From assembly GCA_023249645.1 (NCBI GenBank), contig JAHFCF010000002.1, positions 62,001 through 126,000 of the forward strand: 64,000 nt of DNA, read 5' to 3'. This DNA is from Elusimicrobiota bacterium. GTDB lineage: Bacteria; Elusimicrobiota; Elusimicrobia; UBA1565; UBA9628. Numbering within the stretch: position 1 is the first letter of the stretch; every line of letters starts with the position of its first letter. The translations under genes and the position numbers were made by a program. The notes under the pieces are model-generated. The model had not been told where the DNA came from, did not search any database, and saw only the letters and a program-made list of their open reading frames with translations. Positions 51,086 through 59,802 of the stretch are shown here, one piece after another.

Positions 51086-52255
51086 ATGGCAGACGCCTCG
51101 AGCTCAACCCAGGAGCTCGCCTCCAAAGAACCGAAACCTCCGTCCGCCGGCCCACTCCTCGAAGTCTCCGGGATCGTCAAATCCTTCGGCCGCACCAAGG
51201 TCATCGCCGGCGTCAGCTTCCACGTCGCCGCCGGCGAGTTCTTGACGCTCCTGGGCCCGTCGGGCTGCGGCAAGACCACGACTCTGCGCATCATCGCGGG
51301 CTTCGAGCAGGCGGACAAGGGACGCGTGTTCCTCAAGGGCGAGGACGTCACGACCCGGCCACCCTACCTGCGCGACGTGCACACGGTCTTCCAGCACTAC
51401 GCCCTCTTCCCTCACTACAACGTCTTCGACAACGTCGCCTTCGGCCTGCGCATCCAGAAGCTCCCCAAGCGCCAGATCAAGACCCGAGTGACCGAGGTCC
51501 TCGATCTCGTCAAGCTCTCCGGCTATGAGAAGCGCCGCACGACCGAGATGTCAGGCGGCCAGATGCAGCGCATCGCCCTGGCCCGGGCCCTGGCCGGACG
51601 ACCCTCCCTGCTCCTTTTAGACGAGCCTCTGGGCGCCCTGGACCTGAAGCTGCGCCGCGAGATGCAGCTTGAGCTCAAGGCCATCCAAAGGCGCCTGGGC
51701 ATCGCCTTCATCTACGTCACCCACGACCAGGACGAAGCCATGGCCATGTCGGACCGCATCGTCGTCTTCCATCACGGCCGCATCGAGCAGATCGGCACCC
51801 CCTCCGAAGTCTATCGCAAGCCCAAGACCAGCTTCGTGGCGGATTTCATGGGCTCGGCCAACATCCTCTCCGGCCGCCTCATCGGCTTCAAGGACGGCTG
51901 CGTGCGCATCCGCCTGGAGGACGAGGTCGAGGTGGAGTTCCCCTACGCCGATCCCCTGCCGGTGGCGCAAGGCCAGGCGCTCTGCGTGGCGATTAGGCCT
52001 GAGCGCATCTCCGTGCGCTATGAAGGCGATCTGCCTCTGCGGGGCAGCTGCGTCTCCTTGCCCGCGATCCTGGCCGACACGGTGAGCCTCGGCGACGAGA
52101 CCCAGATGTTCCTCGCCTTCTTCAAGAATTCCACGAAGACCGTGCTCTCCGCCACCATGGAGGCGCGCCACCAGAATGAGAGGCGCGACGGCACTCCGGT
52201 CTGGGCCGACATCCGCTGGCGCGACATCCTTCTCCTGGAGCCTGAGGGTGAGTGA
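51086..52255 (+). CDS. potA: Spermidine/putrescine ABC transporter ATP-binding protein
   Basis: A 389-residue ATPase: Walker A GPSGCGKTTT, Q-loop VFQHYALFPHYNVFDNVAFG, signature MSGGQMQRIALARAL, Walker B LLLLDEPLGALDLKLR, switch His in VTHDQDEAMAMSDR, then a TOBE domain (CVAIRPERISVRY). The HYALFPH Q-loop is typical of PotA/PotG. It powers polyamine import with PotB, PotC and PotD. The ATG at 51086 is preferred to the TTG at 51068. Confidence 0.92.
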   Translation: MADASSSTQELASKEPKPPSAGPLLEVSGIVKSFGRTKVIAGVSFHVAAGEFLTLLGPSGCGKTTTLRIIAGFEQADKGRVFLKGEDVTTRPPYLRDVHTVFQHYALFPHYNVFDNVAFGLRIQKLPKRQIKTRVTEVLDLVKLSGYEKRRTTEMSGGQMQRIALARALAGRPSLLLLDEPLGALDLKLRREMQLELKAIQRRLGIAFIYVTHDQDEAMAMSDRIVVFHHGRIEQIGTPSEVYRKPKTSFVADFMGSANILSGRLIGFKDGCVRIRLEDEVEVEFPYADPLPVAQGQALCVAIRPERISVRYEGDLPLRGSCVSLPAILADTVSLGDETQMFLAFFKNSTKTVLSATMEARHQNERRDGTPVWADIRWRDILLLEPEGE

Positions 52256-53330
52256 TCCGGATCGCCGACTCACGCGCCGCGATTTCCTGAGATTGGGCGT
52301 TCTGGCGCCCGCCCTGCCGCCGCTGCTCTCCGGCGCGCTCTCGGCGTGCTTCAAGCGCGAGAAGGAGAATGCCGTCAATTTCTTCAACTGGTCCGCCTAC
52401 ATCGGCAAGGACACGCTGCCCGCCTTCAGCCGGGAGACCGGCATCAAGGTCAACTACGACGTCTACGCCGACGAAGAGGAGATGTTCGCCAAGCTCCGCT
52501 CGGGCGCCTTGGGCTACGACCTCATCGTCCCGACGGACTACCTGGTGCCGCGCCTGAAGGCGGCCATGCTGATCGCGCCCATCCCCATGGAGGGCCTGAA
52601 GAATCTCCACAACATCGACAAGCGCTTCCTCCACACCCCCTTCGATCCTCAGCAGGAGATCAGCGTCCCCTATCTGTGGGGCACCACCGGCATCGGCTAC
52701 AACAAGAAGCTGGTCTCCAAACCTCCGACCTCCTGGCGCGCGCTTTGGGACGAGAAATACCAGGGCCGCATCTGCGTGCTCGACAGCGCGAGGGAATGCA
52801 TCGGCATCTCCCTGCTCTTGAACGGCTGCGATGAGAACACGACCTCGGAGAAGGATTTCGAGGCCGCCAAGGCTCTGCTCTTGAAGCAAAAGCCCCTGGT
52901 CAAGCAGTACACGAGCACCACCTACGTGGACAGCCTCGTGGCCGGCGAGGCGGCCCTGGCCATGGCCTATTCCGGCGACGTCCTGCAGGCCATCAAGGAG
53001 AACCCGCACCTCGACTACATCATCCCCCAGGAAGGGAGCTTCCTGTGGATGGACTGCCTCTGCCTCATGCGCGGAGCGCCGCATCCCGAACAAGCCCTCC
53101 AGCTCATCGATTACCTCCTGCGGCCGGAAGTTTCCGCTGACATCTCCAACACGGTCCGCTACGGCACGCCCAACGCGTCGGCTCGATCGCAGATCGAGCC
53201 GACGCTGAGGCATGACCCGCGCTGTTATCCTCCCTCCTCGGTCATGAGCCGCCTGCGCTACCACACGCCTCCCGACTCGGAGGCCTATTCCCTTTGGAAC
53301 GAGACCTGGTCCGACGTGAAGGCCCTTTAG
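52248..53330 (+). CDS. potD: Spermidine/putrescine-binding protein with Tat signal and lipobox
   Basis: A 360-residue periplasmic binding protein: VNFFNWSAYIGKDTLPAFSRETGIKVNYD, DLIVPTDYLVPRL and PYLWGTTGIGYNKK are PotD/PotF hallmarks. The N-terminus carries a twin-arginine motif (LTRRDFLRLGVLAP) and a lipobox (GALSAC), so it should be a Tat-exported lipoprotein, unlike the Sec-dependent PotD of E. coli. GTG start at 52248 overlaps potA by eight bases; the track start is a shadow. Confidence 0.9.
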   Translation: MSDPDRRLTRRDFLRLGVLAPALPPLLSGALSACFKREKENAVNFFNWSAYIGKDTLPAFSRETGIKVNYDVYADEEEMFAKLRSGALGYDLIVPTDYLVPRLKAAMLIAPIPMEGLKNLHNIDKRFLHTPFDPQQEISVPYLWGTTGIGYNKKLVSKPPTSWRALWDEKYQGRICVLDSARECIGISLLLNGCDENTTSEKDFEAAKALLLKQKPLVKQYTSTTYVDSLVAGEAALAMAYSGDVLQAIKENPHLDYIIPQEGSFLWMDCLCLMRGAPHPEQALQLIDYLLRPEVSADISNTVRYGTPNASARSQIEPTLRHDPRCYPPSSVMSRLRYHTPPDSEAYSLWNETWSDVKAL

Positions 53331-54214
53331 AAAGGGCCGCTTCCTGGCTCATCAGAGGGGCAAGCCCCGCTGCCAGCCACGCCATGCTGGCGCCGGCCTC
53401 CCTTTGGCTGCTGGCCTTCCTCATCCTTCCGGTGGCCTCTCTTCTGATCCTCGGCTTCACCCACCGAGGAGCTTTCGGCGCCTGCGAATGGGTCTTCACC
53501 TGGGACAATTTCCGCCGCGCCATGGACGTCAAGTATCTTCCCATCATGCTGCGCACCGTGTCCTACGCCGGCACGGCGACGCTCTTATGCCTTCTTCTCG
53601 GCTACCCTCTCGCCTATTTTTTGAGCTTCCAGGCGGGCAAGCGCCGCGATCTTTTCTTGGTGCTGCTCATGATCCCTTTCTGGACGTCATGCCTGGTCGC
53701 CCTCTATTCCTGGATCATCATCCTGGGCCGCGAGGGCCTCATCAGCCACCTGCTAATGAGGCTCGGCATCATCTCCAAACCCGCCAGCTTCCTCGGCACT
53801 CCCGCCGCGGTCATCCTCGGCTTGGTCTATTTCTATCTGCCCTTCATGGTCCTGCCGCTCTACGCCGCCTTGGAGAAGATCCCGCGCACCTATGTCGAAG
53901 CCGCCCATGACCTCGGCGCCGGCAAGTTCGAGGCTTTCCGCAAAGTCACCTTCCCCCTGTCCATGCCGGGAGTCATGGCCGGCGTGATCCTGACCTTCGT
54001 GCCCTGCATGGGGGACTTCCTCTCGGCGGATTTCCTCGGCAGTCCGCGCACCTATCTGGTGGGCAACCTCATCCAGAATCAATTCCTCATGGTCCAGGAC
54101 TGGCAGTTCGGCTCCGCTCTGACCTCGCTCATCGTCTTGTTCCTCATCACGGGCCTGTGGGCTCGGCATATCTTCGAGGAACAGGGAGTTTTCGAAGGGG
54201 AGGGGGAAGAGTGA
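53294..54214 (+). CDS. potB: Spermidine/putrescine ABC transporter permease B
   Basis: A permease of up to 306 residues with six membrane helices and the EAA loop YVEAAHDLGAGKFEAFRKVTFPLSMPG. It pairs with PotC. The start is uncertain: TTG at 53294 overlaps potD by 37 bases and has GGAGG about ten bases upstream, while the ATG at 53384 (MLAPASLWLLAF) gives a usual-length permease without a Shine-Dalgarno. Confidence 0.88.
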   Translation: MERDLVRREGPLERAASWLIRGASPAASHAMLAPASLWLLAFLILPVASLLILGFTHRGAFGACEWVFTWDNFRRAMDVKYLPIMLRTVSYAGTATLLCLLLGYPLAYFLSFQAGKRRDLFLVLLMIPFWTSCLVALYSWIIILGREGLISHLLMRLGIISKPASFLGTPAAVILGLVYFYLPFMVLPLYAALEKIPRTYVEAAHDLGAGKFEAFRKVTFPLSMPGVMAGVILTFVPCMGDFLSADFLGSPRTYLVGNLIQNQFLMVQDWQFGSALTSLIVLFLITGLWARHIFEEQGVFEGEGEE

Positions 54215-55074
54215 AGCGACGGCCGACGGCCCCCCGACGGAAAAAAGCTCCCCAGCGGGGGGGGCTCTGGGGCGCGACAGAAAAGCTGTCGCGCTTGAGA
54301 AAGACAAACGGATTATTGGCCTACTGCCTTGGGCTCTACGGTTTTCTCTACCTGCCCCTGGCCGTCATGGTCGCTTTCTCCTTCAACGGCGCGCGGCGCA
54401 ACGTGGTCTGGACGGGGTTCACGTTCAAATGGTACGCCAGTCTCTTCCACAACGCGGAGATGGCCCGCGCCATGGCCACGACCCTGGAGATCGCCGTGGC
54501 CGCCAGCGTCATGGCCGCGGCCATGGGCATGCTCGCCGCCTACGCCATGACGCGCCATGCCCCGTTCCGCGGCCGAGGGCTTTACGCGGCGCTTTTGAAC
54601 GCCCCTCTCATGATGCCCGAGATCGTCATGGGGGTTGGTCTTCTCTCCTTCTTTTCCCGCGTGGGTCTCCCTTTGAACTTCTGGAGCCTGGCGTGCGCCC
54701 ACGCCTTGATCGCGCTGCCCTACACCACGGGCTCGATCAGGGCAAGACTTCTGTCGCTCAAGGATTCCAATCTGGAAGACGCTGCCATGGATCTGGGCGC
54801 GACCGAATGGCAGGCCTTCCGCCAGATCACGCTGCCCCTGGCCCGGCCGGCCATCATCAGCGGAGCACTTCTGGCCTTCACGGTCAGCTTCGAAGACTTC
54901 GTGACCACCTTCTTCATCGCGGGCATCGGGATTGTGACCATGCCCATCAAGGTCTATTCCATGATGAAATTCGGCGTGACCCCGGAGGTCAATGCCTTGG
55001 CCTCGTGTCTCTTGGTCCTCACCATCATCGCTCTCACCATCAACCGAACCCTCGTCAAAGAGACAAAGTCTTAA
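54211..55074 (+). CDS. potC: Spermidine/putrescine ABC transporter permease C
   Basis: A 287-residue permease with the EAA loop LEDAAMDLGATEWQAFRQITLPL and the PotC-typical start LYLPLAVMVAFSFNGARR. A basic, proline-containing N-terminal extension of about 30 residues (KRRPTAPRRKKAPQR) precedes the first helix. GTG start overlaps potB (GTGA) with AGGGGGAAGA upstream. It ends at a strong terminator. Confidence 0.92.
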   Translation: MKRRPTAPRRKKAPQRGGLWGATEKLSRLRKTNGLLAYCLGLYGFLYLPLAVMVAFSFNGARRNVVWTGFTFKWYASLFHNAEMARAMATTLEIAVAASVMAAAMGMLAAYAMTRHAPFRGRGLYAALLNAPLMMPEIVMGVGLLSFFSRVGLPLNFWSLACAHALIALPYTTGSIRARLLSLKDSNLEDAAMDLGATEWQAFRQITLPLARPAIISGALLAFTVSFEDFVTTFFIAGIGIVTMPIKVYSMMKFGVTPEVNALASCLLVLTIIALTINRTLVKETKS

Positions 55075-55105
55075 AAAATGCTTATAAAATAAGCATTTTT
55101 ATTTT
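55074..55105 (+). terminator. Intrinsic terminator of the pot operon
   Basis: AAAAATGCTTAT-aaa-ATAAGCATTTTT, a 12-bp perfect stem that begins inside the potC stop codon and ends in a T-rich run (tttttatttt). Confidence 0.75.
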
Positions 55106-55112
55106 AACGACA

Positions 55113-55128
55113 TAGGTCTTTGGACCCA
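55113..55128 (+). repeat. Dispersed 16-mer TAGGTCTTTGGRCCCA, copy 2
   Basis: taggtctttggaccca, one base different from the copy at the nuoN stop. It overlaps the left arm of the second hairpin. Confidence 0.5.
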
Positions 55129-55146
55129 GGATTGCCTGGGTCCTTT
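55122..55146 (+). terminator. Second hairpin after the pot operon
   Basis: GGACCCAGG-attg-CCTGGGTCC followed by tttatcc. A 9-bp GC-rich stem with a short T-run, probably a back-up terminator or the leader hairpin of the next gene. Confidence 0.5.
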
Positions 55147-55209
55147 ATCCAAGAGAAGCTGGGACTTAAGGCCCCTGCGGTATGCCGGGATTCCGGGTAT
55201 ATAGGGAGT

Positions 55210-55920
55210 ATGCAGACGGCATTGAAAAACAACAAAAAAATGGACAGATTCAGGCATCGGTCCTCTTCTATCGCAGCCGCGGGCGTGCTGCTCGCCTGCA
55301 TCCTCTGCGCCCACGCCATCGTGCCCAATCCGAGGTCCATCGATCTCACTCCGCCGGCGCGGCTCGTCGTTGCCGTGCCGCAGCCGAGCCCGGCCTACCG
55401 CTACACGTTCCGCCATCTCCTCTCCCATCCCAAGATCACGGATCATTATGACGCCATCATCCTGCGCGAAGCCAAGAAGCATCACATGGATCCAAGGCTC
55501 GTCAAAGCCATCATCGCGGCTGAATCGGAATTCGACATGAAAGCCCTTTCCCCGCGAGGCGCCCGGGGCCTCATGCAGGTCCTGCCGATCACCGCTGATG
55601 AGATGAAAATGCCTCGCCAAGCCCTTCAAACCCCGGAAGGCAACATCGCCATCGGCACGGCTTATCTGGAGCTCCTCTTTAAGACGGCCTGGCGGCAGAA
55701 TCGATTCCACGCCATGGATTACGCCGACGCGCCGCCCTGGCTCATCCAGCGCATCATCGCCGCCTACAACGCCGGGCCCAGCTCCCTGCACCGCGACCAT
55801 TGGGTGCGCCAGACCCGCGGCTACGTCAAGAAGGTCCTGCTCTTCTACCAGTCCGACGTCGCGACGCTGCGGCCCGCTTCCCGATGGAATTTCCTCGGGC
55901 AGCTGGCCTCAAACCCTTGA
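55210..55920 (+). CDS. Lytic transglycosylase, SLT domain
   Basis: A 236-residue exported protein: a basic N-terminus, a signal/anchor helix (AAAGVLLACILCAHAI) and an SLT domain with the catalytic Glu in IIAAESEFDMKALSPRGARG, LMQVLP and IIAAYNAGPSSL. It cleaves peptidoglycan glycan strands. ATG at 55210 follows GGGAGT; an ATG at 55240 is possible. Its last 95 bases overlap the 3' end of the riboflavin kinase gene on the other strand. Confidence 0.88.
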   Translation: MQTALKNNKKMDRFRHRSSSIAAAGVLLACILCAHAIVPNPRSIDLTPPARLVVAVPQPSPAYRYTFRHLLSHPKITDHYDAIILREAKKHHMDPRLVKAIIAAESEFDMKALSPRGARGLMQVLPITADEMKMPRQALQTPEGNIAIGTAYLELLFKTAWRQNRFHAMDYADAPPWLIQRIIAAYNAGPSSLHRDHWVRQTRGYVKKVLLFYQSDVATLRPASRWNFLGQLASNP

Positions 55921-56269
55921 CTGCCGCGCAGTCCTTGCGGATCTGTTCCACGAGTTCATCCAGCGTGTCAAAACGTTTCTCATCCCTCAGCTTCTTGATG
56001 AAGCGGACCTCCATCTGCTCTCCGTAGAGGTCATCCTTGAATCCCGGGACATGGACCTCCACCCAGACCGCGTTCGAAGGCCCCAAGGTCGGGCGCACGC
56101 CCACGTTGCAGAGCGCCGGACGGGCTTTTCCTCCCCAGACAGCCTCGGCGAGATAGACCCCGAAGGGGGGGAGGTCTTTTTTGGGGATATGGATATTGGC
56201 GGTCGCAAAGCCCAGACGCCGACCCAGACCCAAGCCCGGCACCACGAGACCCGAGACTGAAGTGATCAT
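55826..56269 (-). CDS. Stand-alone riboflavin kinase (RibF C-terminal domain only)
   Basis: A 147-residue protein covering only the flavokinase domain: GLGRRLGFATANI, FGVYLAEAV, CNVGVRPTLG and YGEQMEVRFIKKLRDEKRFD, DELVEQIRKD. Bacterial RibF normally has an N-terminal FAD synthetase domain of about 180 residues, which is missing; the gene starts by ATGA overlap with truB. It makes FMN from riboflavin and ATP; FAD synthesis must be done by another protein. A basic 25-residue tail overlaps the convergent transglycosylase gene. Confidence 0.85.
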   Translation of the reverse strand: MITSVSGLVVPGLGLGRRLGFATANIHIPKKDLPPFGVYLAEAVWGGKARPALCNVGVRPTLGPSNAVWVEVHVPGFKDDLYGEQMEVRFIKKLRDEKRFDTLDELVEQIRKDCAAVKGLRPAARGNSIGKRAAASRRRTGRRAGPS

Positions 56270-56991
56270 GAGACAGGCGCGGCAGCGAGATCCTTGCTCC
56301 AACGAGCCAAGGAAGAGGCAAAAAGCCGCTGAAGTTCTTCGCCCCGGAGGGCTTTGAGCATCCCCAGATCGAGAGCATCCTCCACCCGGAAATCCGCGAT
56401 GCGCTCCCGGCGCAGGGTCAAGACCGTCGCGCCGCAGCCCAAGCGCCGCCCGACCAGCTCGGCCAAGGACCTCACATAGGTGCCGCTCGAGCAGGACAAT
56501 CGATGCTCGAAATCCGGGCTCTCGAGAGCCAGCGCCTTCCAGGACAGGACCTGGCAGGTGCGTAGCTTGACTGGCACAGGTAAGCCAGCTCTGACGTATT
56601 TATAAAGCGGCCGGCCCTTGTGCTTGACCGCGGAATAAGCGGGCGCCGCCATCTCCTGCACGCCGAGCAAAGAATCCAGGCACGCCTGCACGGCCGCCAC
56701 GGTAAGGGAAGGGACTGATTTTTGCTCCAGGACTCGGCCCGTGATGTCTCCCGTGTCGGTGAGCACGCCCAGCCGGATCTTGCCGGCGTAGACCTTGTCC
56801 AAGCCCTGCAGACGGCCCTGCAGGCGCGTGCAGGGCCCCGCGAGTATGATCAGCAGCCCCGTAGCCAGAGGATCGAGTGTGCCGCAATGGCCGACCTTGG
56901 TCTGGCCGGGCAGCATGCGGCGCACCACCGCGACCGCGTCGTGAGAGGTCCAACCCTCGGGCTTGTCGAAGAGGAGAAGGCCCGACGTCAT
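56266..56991 (-). CDS. truB: tRNA pseudouridine-55 synthase
   Basis: A 241-residue protein with LLLFDKPEGWTSHDAV, the catalytic Asp in HCGTLDPLATGLL and YVRSLAELVGRRLG. It makes pseudouridine 55 in the T loop of tRNA. The ATG overlaps the rbfA stop (ATGA). Part of the rimP-nusA-infB-rbfA-truB-ribF operon order common to bacteria. Confidence 0.95.
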   Translation of the reverse strand: MTSGLLLFDKPEGWTSHDAVAVVRRMLPGQTKVGHCGTLDPLATGLLIILAGPCTRLQGRLQGLDKVYAGKIRLGVLTDTGDITGRVLEQKSVPSLTVAAVQACLDSLLGVQEMAAPAYSAVKHKGRPLYKYVRAGLPVPVKLRTCQVLSWKALALESPDFEHRLSCSSGTYVRSLAELVGRRLGCGATVLTLRRERIADFRVEDALDLGMLKALRGEELQRLFASSLARWSKDLAAAPVS

Positions 56992-57338
56992 TTCTCGCGT
57001 TCCTGCTCGATGCGGCCCAGGATCTTGTCCACCTGGGAGGCCCGGCGGGGGGTGTCGTCGAACTCGAAAATCAGGCGCGGGATGACCCGCAAAGAAAGCC
57101 TCTTGACCAGGAGATGATGCAGATAGGGCGCCGAGCGCGTCAGGGCCCGGGCCGTCATCGCTCGCTCCTTGGCGTTGCCCAGGACCGAATAGAAGACGAT
57201 CACGGTCTTTCGGTCGGAGCTGAGATTGATGTCCGTCAGGGTCACGAGGCCCGAGATGCCCGGGTCCTTGACGTCGCGCAAGGCCTTCACGATCTCCGCG
57301 CGGAAAAGCTCCTTCAAGCGTTCGTCGCGGGAGAACAT
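56988..57338 (-). CDS. rbfA: 30S ribosome-binding factor A
   Basis: A 116-residue KH-type protein: FSRDERLKELFRAEIVKAL, VTLTDINLSSDRKTVIVFYS and LRVIPRLIFEFDDT. It helps mature the 16S rRNA 5' end and 30S subunit. Five bases separate it from infB. Confidence 0.94.
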   Translation of the reverse strand: MFSRDERLKELFRAEIVKALRDVKDPGISGLVTLTDINLSSDRKTVIVFYSVLGNAKERAMTARALTRSAPYLHHLLVKRLSLRVIPRLIFEFDDTPRRASQVDKILGRIEQEREK

Positions 57339-57344
57339 GCGCGT

Positions 57345-59786
57345 TCAGCGGGCGCTTTCAAGGCGGCGCGTGCGGGTCTCTTTGACGTAGAACTCGAGCT
57401 CGTCGCCCTTCTCGAAAGCCTTGAAGCCCTCGAAATCCATGCCGCACTCAAGGCCCTTCTCCACTTCCTTGACGTCATCCTTGAAGCGCTTAAGCGTGGA
57501 CACGCGGCCCTCGTAGGCGAGCACGCCGTTGCGGCGGATCTTCACCAAGCCCCCGCGCACGACCTTGCCGTCGCGGACCATGCAGCCGGCGACCTTGCCG
57601 GCCTTGACCTTGAAGATCTCGCGCAGCTCGCCCTTGCCGACCACGACTTCCACGATCTCGGGGGCGAGCAGGCCCTCCAGGGCGGCCTTGATGTCCGCGA
57701 TGAGGTCGTAGATGATCTCGTATTTGCGCACTTCGACGCCCTCGCGGGCCGCGAGTTCCGAGGCGCGCGACTCGATGTCGGAGTGGAACAGCAGCGTCAC
57801 CGCGTCCGAGGCCGAGGCCAGGAGGATGTCCGACTCGTTCGCGTTGCCCACGTCCCCGCGGATGATGCGCACGCGGCATTCGGAGTTCGAGAGCGCCTCC
57901 AGCGAATCCTTGATGGCCTGCAGGGATCCCTGGACATCGGCTTTCAAGACGATGTTCAGATCCTTCATGACCGCCTTGCCGCCGGTCGCGGCCAAGGCGC
58001 TCTTCAAGCCCACGAGCGTCATGTGGCGCTGATGGGCCAGGGTCTGTTCGCGGGCGATGATGGAGCGGCGCTGCGCGATCTCGCGGGCCTGGCGGTCGTT
58101 TGAGACTACGTTGAAGACGTCGCCGGCCTGCGGGGTTTCGATGATGCCGAGAACCTCGACGGGAGTCGAGGGGCCGGCCTCCAGGATGCGCTTGCCCGTG
58201 TCGTCATGCAGGGCCTTGACCTTGCCGTGGGCCAGGCCCGCCACGAAGGGATCTCCGGCCTTCAAAGTTCCGCCCTGGACCAGGACCGTGGCCACCACGC
58301 CCTTCTTGGGATCCAGACGAGCTTCCAGGACCACGCCGTAAGCGGGGCGATCCGGATTGGCCTTGAGATCCAGGATCTCGGCCTGCAGGGCCAGCATCTC
58401 CAAAAGCGTGTCGATGTGCAGCTTCATCTTGGCCGAAACGTCGACGAAGATGTTCTTGCCGCCCCATTCCTCGGGTTGGATGCCCCGCTGGGCGAGGTCC
58501 TGGCGGATCTTCTGCGGGTTGGCGCCCGGCAGGTCGATCTTGTTGACCGCGACCACGATGGGCACGTCGGCGGCCTTGGCGTGGTCGATGGCCTCGATGG
58601 TCTGCGGCATGACCCCGTCGGTCGCGGAGACCACGATGACCACGATGTCGGTGACCTTGGCTCCCCGCGCGCGCATAGCCGTGAAAGCCTCGTGGCCCGG
58701 CGTGTCGAGAAAGACGATGTCTCCCTTGGACGTGTGCGCGCGATAGGCGCCGATGTGCTGGGTGATGCCGCCCGATTCGCCTTCGGCGACGCGGGCGGAG
58801 CGGATGGCGTCCAAAAGCTTGGTCTTGCCGTGGTCCACATGGCCCATGACGGTCACGACAGGGGCCCGGGACTTCAGGGATTCCGGCTTCTCGGTCTCGG
58901 GACCGCCCGCCGCCTGGATCTCCTCTTCCTTGTACAGGGCGACGAAATCGAGCTCGAAGCCGAACTCGGCCGCGATGATGGCGGCTGATTCGCTCTCGAG
59001 GCGCTGGTTGATCGTGGCGAAGATGCCCAGGTTCATGAGCTTCTTGATGACATCGGAGGACTTGATCTCCATCTTCTCGGCCAAGTCCCGCACGGTCATC
59101 ATGCTGGAGACCTGGAGCTTCTTCAAGGACGGCTTGGGTGCCGCGGCTGCTGGAGCCGGGGTTGGCGAGGCCACAGACGGATGCACCACCACCACCGGCC
59201 TAGCCGGCATCTTGACAGGCTTGGGCCCATGCTTGGCGCCCGGCGGGATGGCCGGCCTGAAGGAGGATCTGGGAGGCGGAGGGCCTGTGCGCACGGAGGG
59301 GGACGGCGTCCGAACAGGCGCCTGCGGAGCAGGCGCCGCCGGTGCCGGCTTGGGAGCCGGCGCAGCAACGGAAGCCTGGGTTGGAACGGGCGGCGCTGCG
59401 AGGGTCGCAGGAGCGGCGGACACCGGCGTGGGCGCCGGTTCCACGGTCTTGGCCGGGGCCTGCGGTGCAGGCGCCGCCGGTGGCGGAGGCGGCTTGGGTA
59501 AAGAAGCTCCGGCCGCTAGACGCGTGACCGTGGGGCCTGTCGAACGGATGAGATTTTTCTTTTTGAAAAGGTCGAAGGCGGAGACCAGATGCTGCGAGGG
59601 GGGAGCGATGGAGCCCTTTTCCTGGGTGGGACGCTTCTCGGCCGCCGTCGCGCGAATGCCGGCGACAGCCTTTTTGGGCGACGCTGCCGGCTTAGGGGAC
59701 TTCTGAGCGGGCGCAAGCTTGGCCGCCGGCTTGGGCTTGAGGGCTTTCGCAGGCTTAGCCGTCTTTCCCGCCTTTTTCTTCTCCAT
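57345..59786 (-). CDS. infB: Translation initiation factor IF-2
   Basis: An 813-residue GTPase. An Ala/Pro/Lys-rich N-terminal region of about 240 residues is followed by an IF2N domain ([20 protein letters not shown]), G1 [13 protein letters not shown]3 DTPGHEAF, G4 NKID, and the C-terminal IF2 domains. It places initiator tRNA on the 30S subunit. The ATG at 59786 ([11 protein letters not shown]) is preferred; the track start 51 bases earlier overlaps nusA. Confidence 0.96.
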   Translation of the reverse strand: MEKKKAGKTAKPAKALKPKPAAKLAPAQKSPKPAASPKKAVAGIRATAAEKRPTQEKGSIAPPSQHLVSAFDLFKKKNLIRSTGPTVTRLAAGASLPKPPPPPAAPAPQAPAKTVEPAPTPVSAAPATLAAPPVPTQASVAAPAPKPAPAAPAPQAPVRTPSPSVRTGPPPPRSSFRPAIPPGAKHGPKPVKMPARPVVVVHPSVASPTPAPAAAAPKPSLKKLQVSSMMTVRDLAEKMEIKSSDVIKKLMNLGIFATINQRLESESAAIIAAEFGFELDFVALYKEEEIQAAGGPETEKPESLKSRAPVVTVMGHVDHGKTKLLDAIRSARVAEGESGGITQHIGAYRAHTSKGDIVFLDTPGHEAFTAMRARGAKVTDIVVIVVSATDGVMPQTIEAIDHAKAADVPIVVAVNKIDLPGANPQKIRQDLAQRGIQPEEWGGKNIFVDVSAKMKLHIDTLLEMLALQAEILDLKANPDRPAYGVVLEARLDPKKGVVATVLVQGGTLKAGDPFVAGLAHGKVKALHDDTGKRILEAGPSTPVEVLGIIETPQAGDVFNVVSNDRQAREIAQRRSIIAREQTLAHQRHMTLVGLKSALAATGGKAVMKDLNIVLKADVQGSLQAIKDSLEALSNSECRVRIIRGDVGNANESDILLASASDAVTLLFHSDIESRASELAAREGVEVRKYEIIYDLIADIKAALEGLLAPEIVEVVVGKGELREIFKVKAGKVAGCMVRDGKVVRGGLVKIRRNGVLAYEGRVSTLKRFKDDVKEVEKGLECGMDFEGFKAFEKGDELEFYVKETRTRRLESAR

Positions 59787-59802
59787 CCATGGATGATAGC
59801 AT

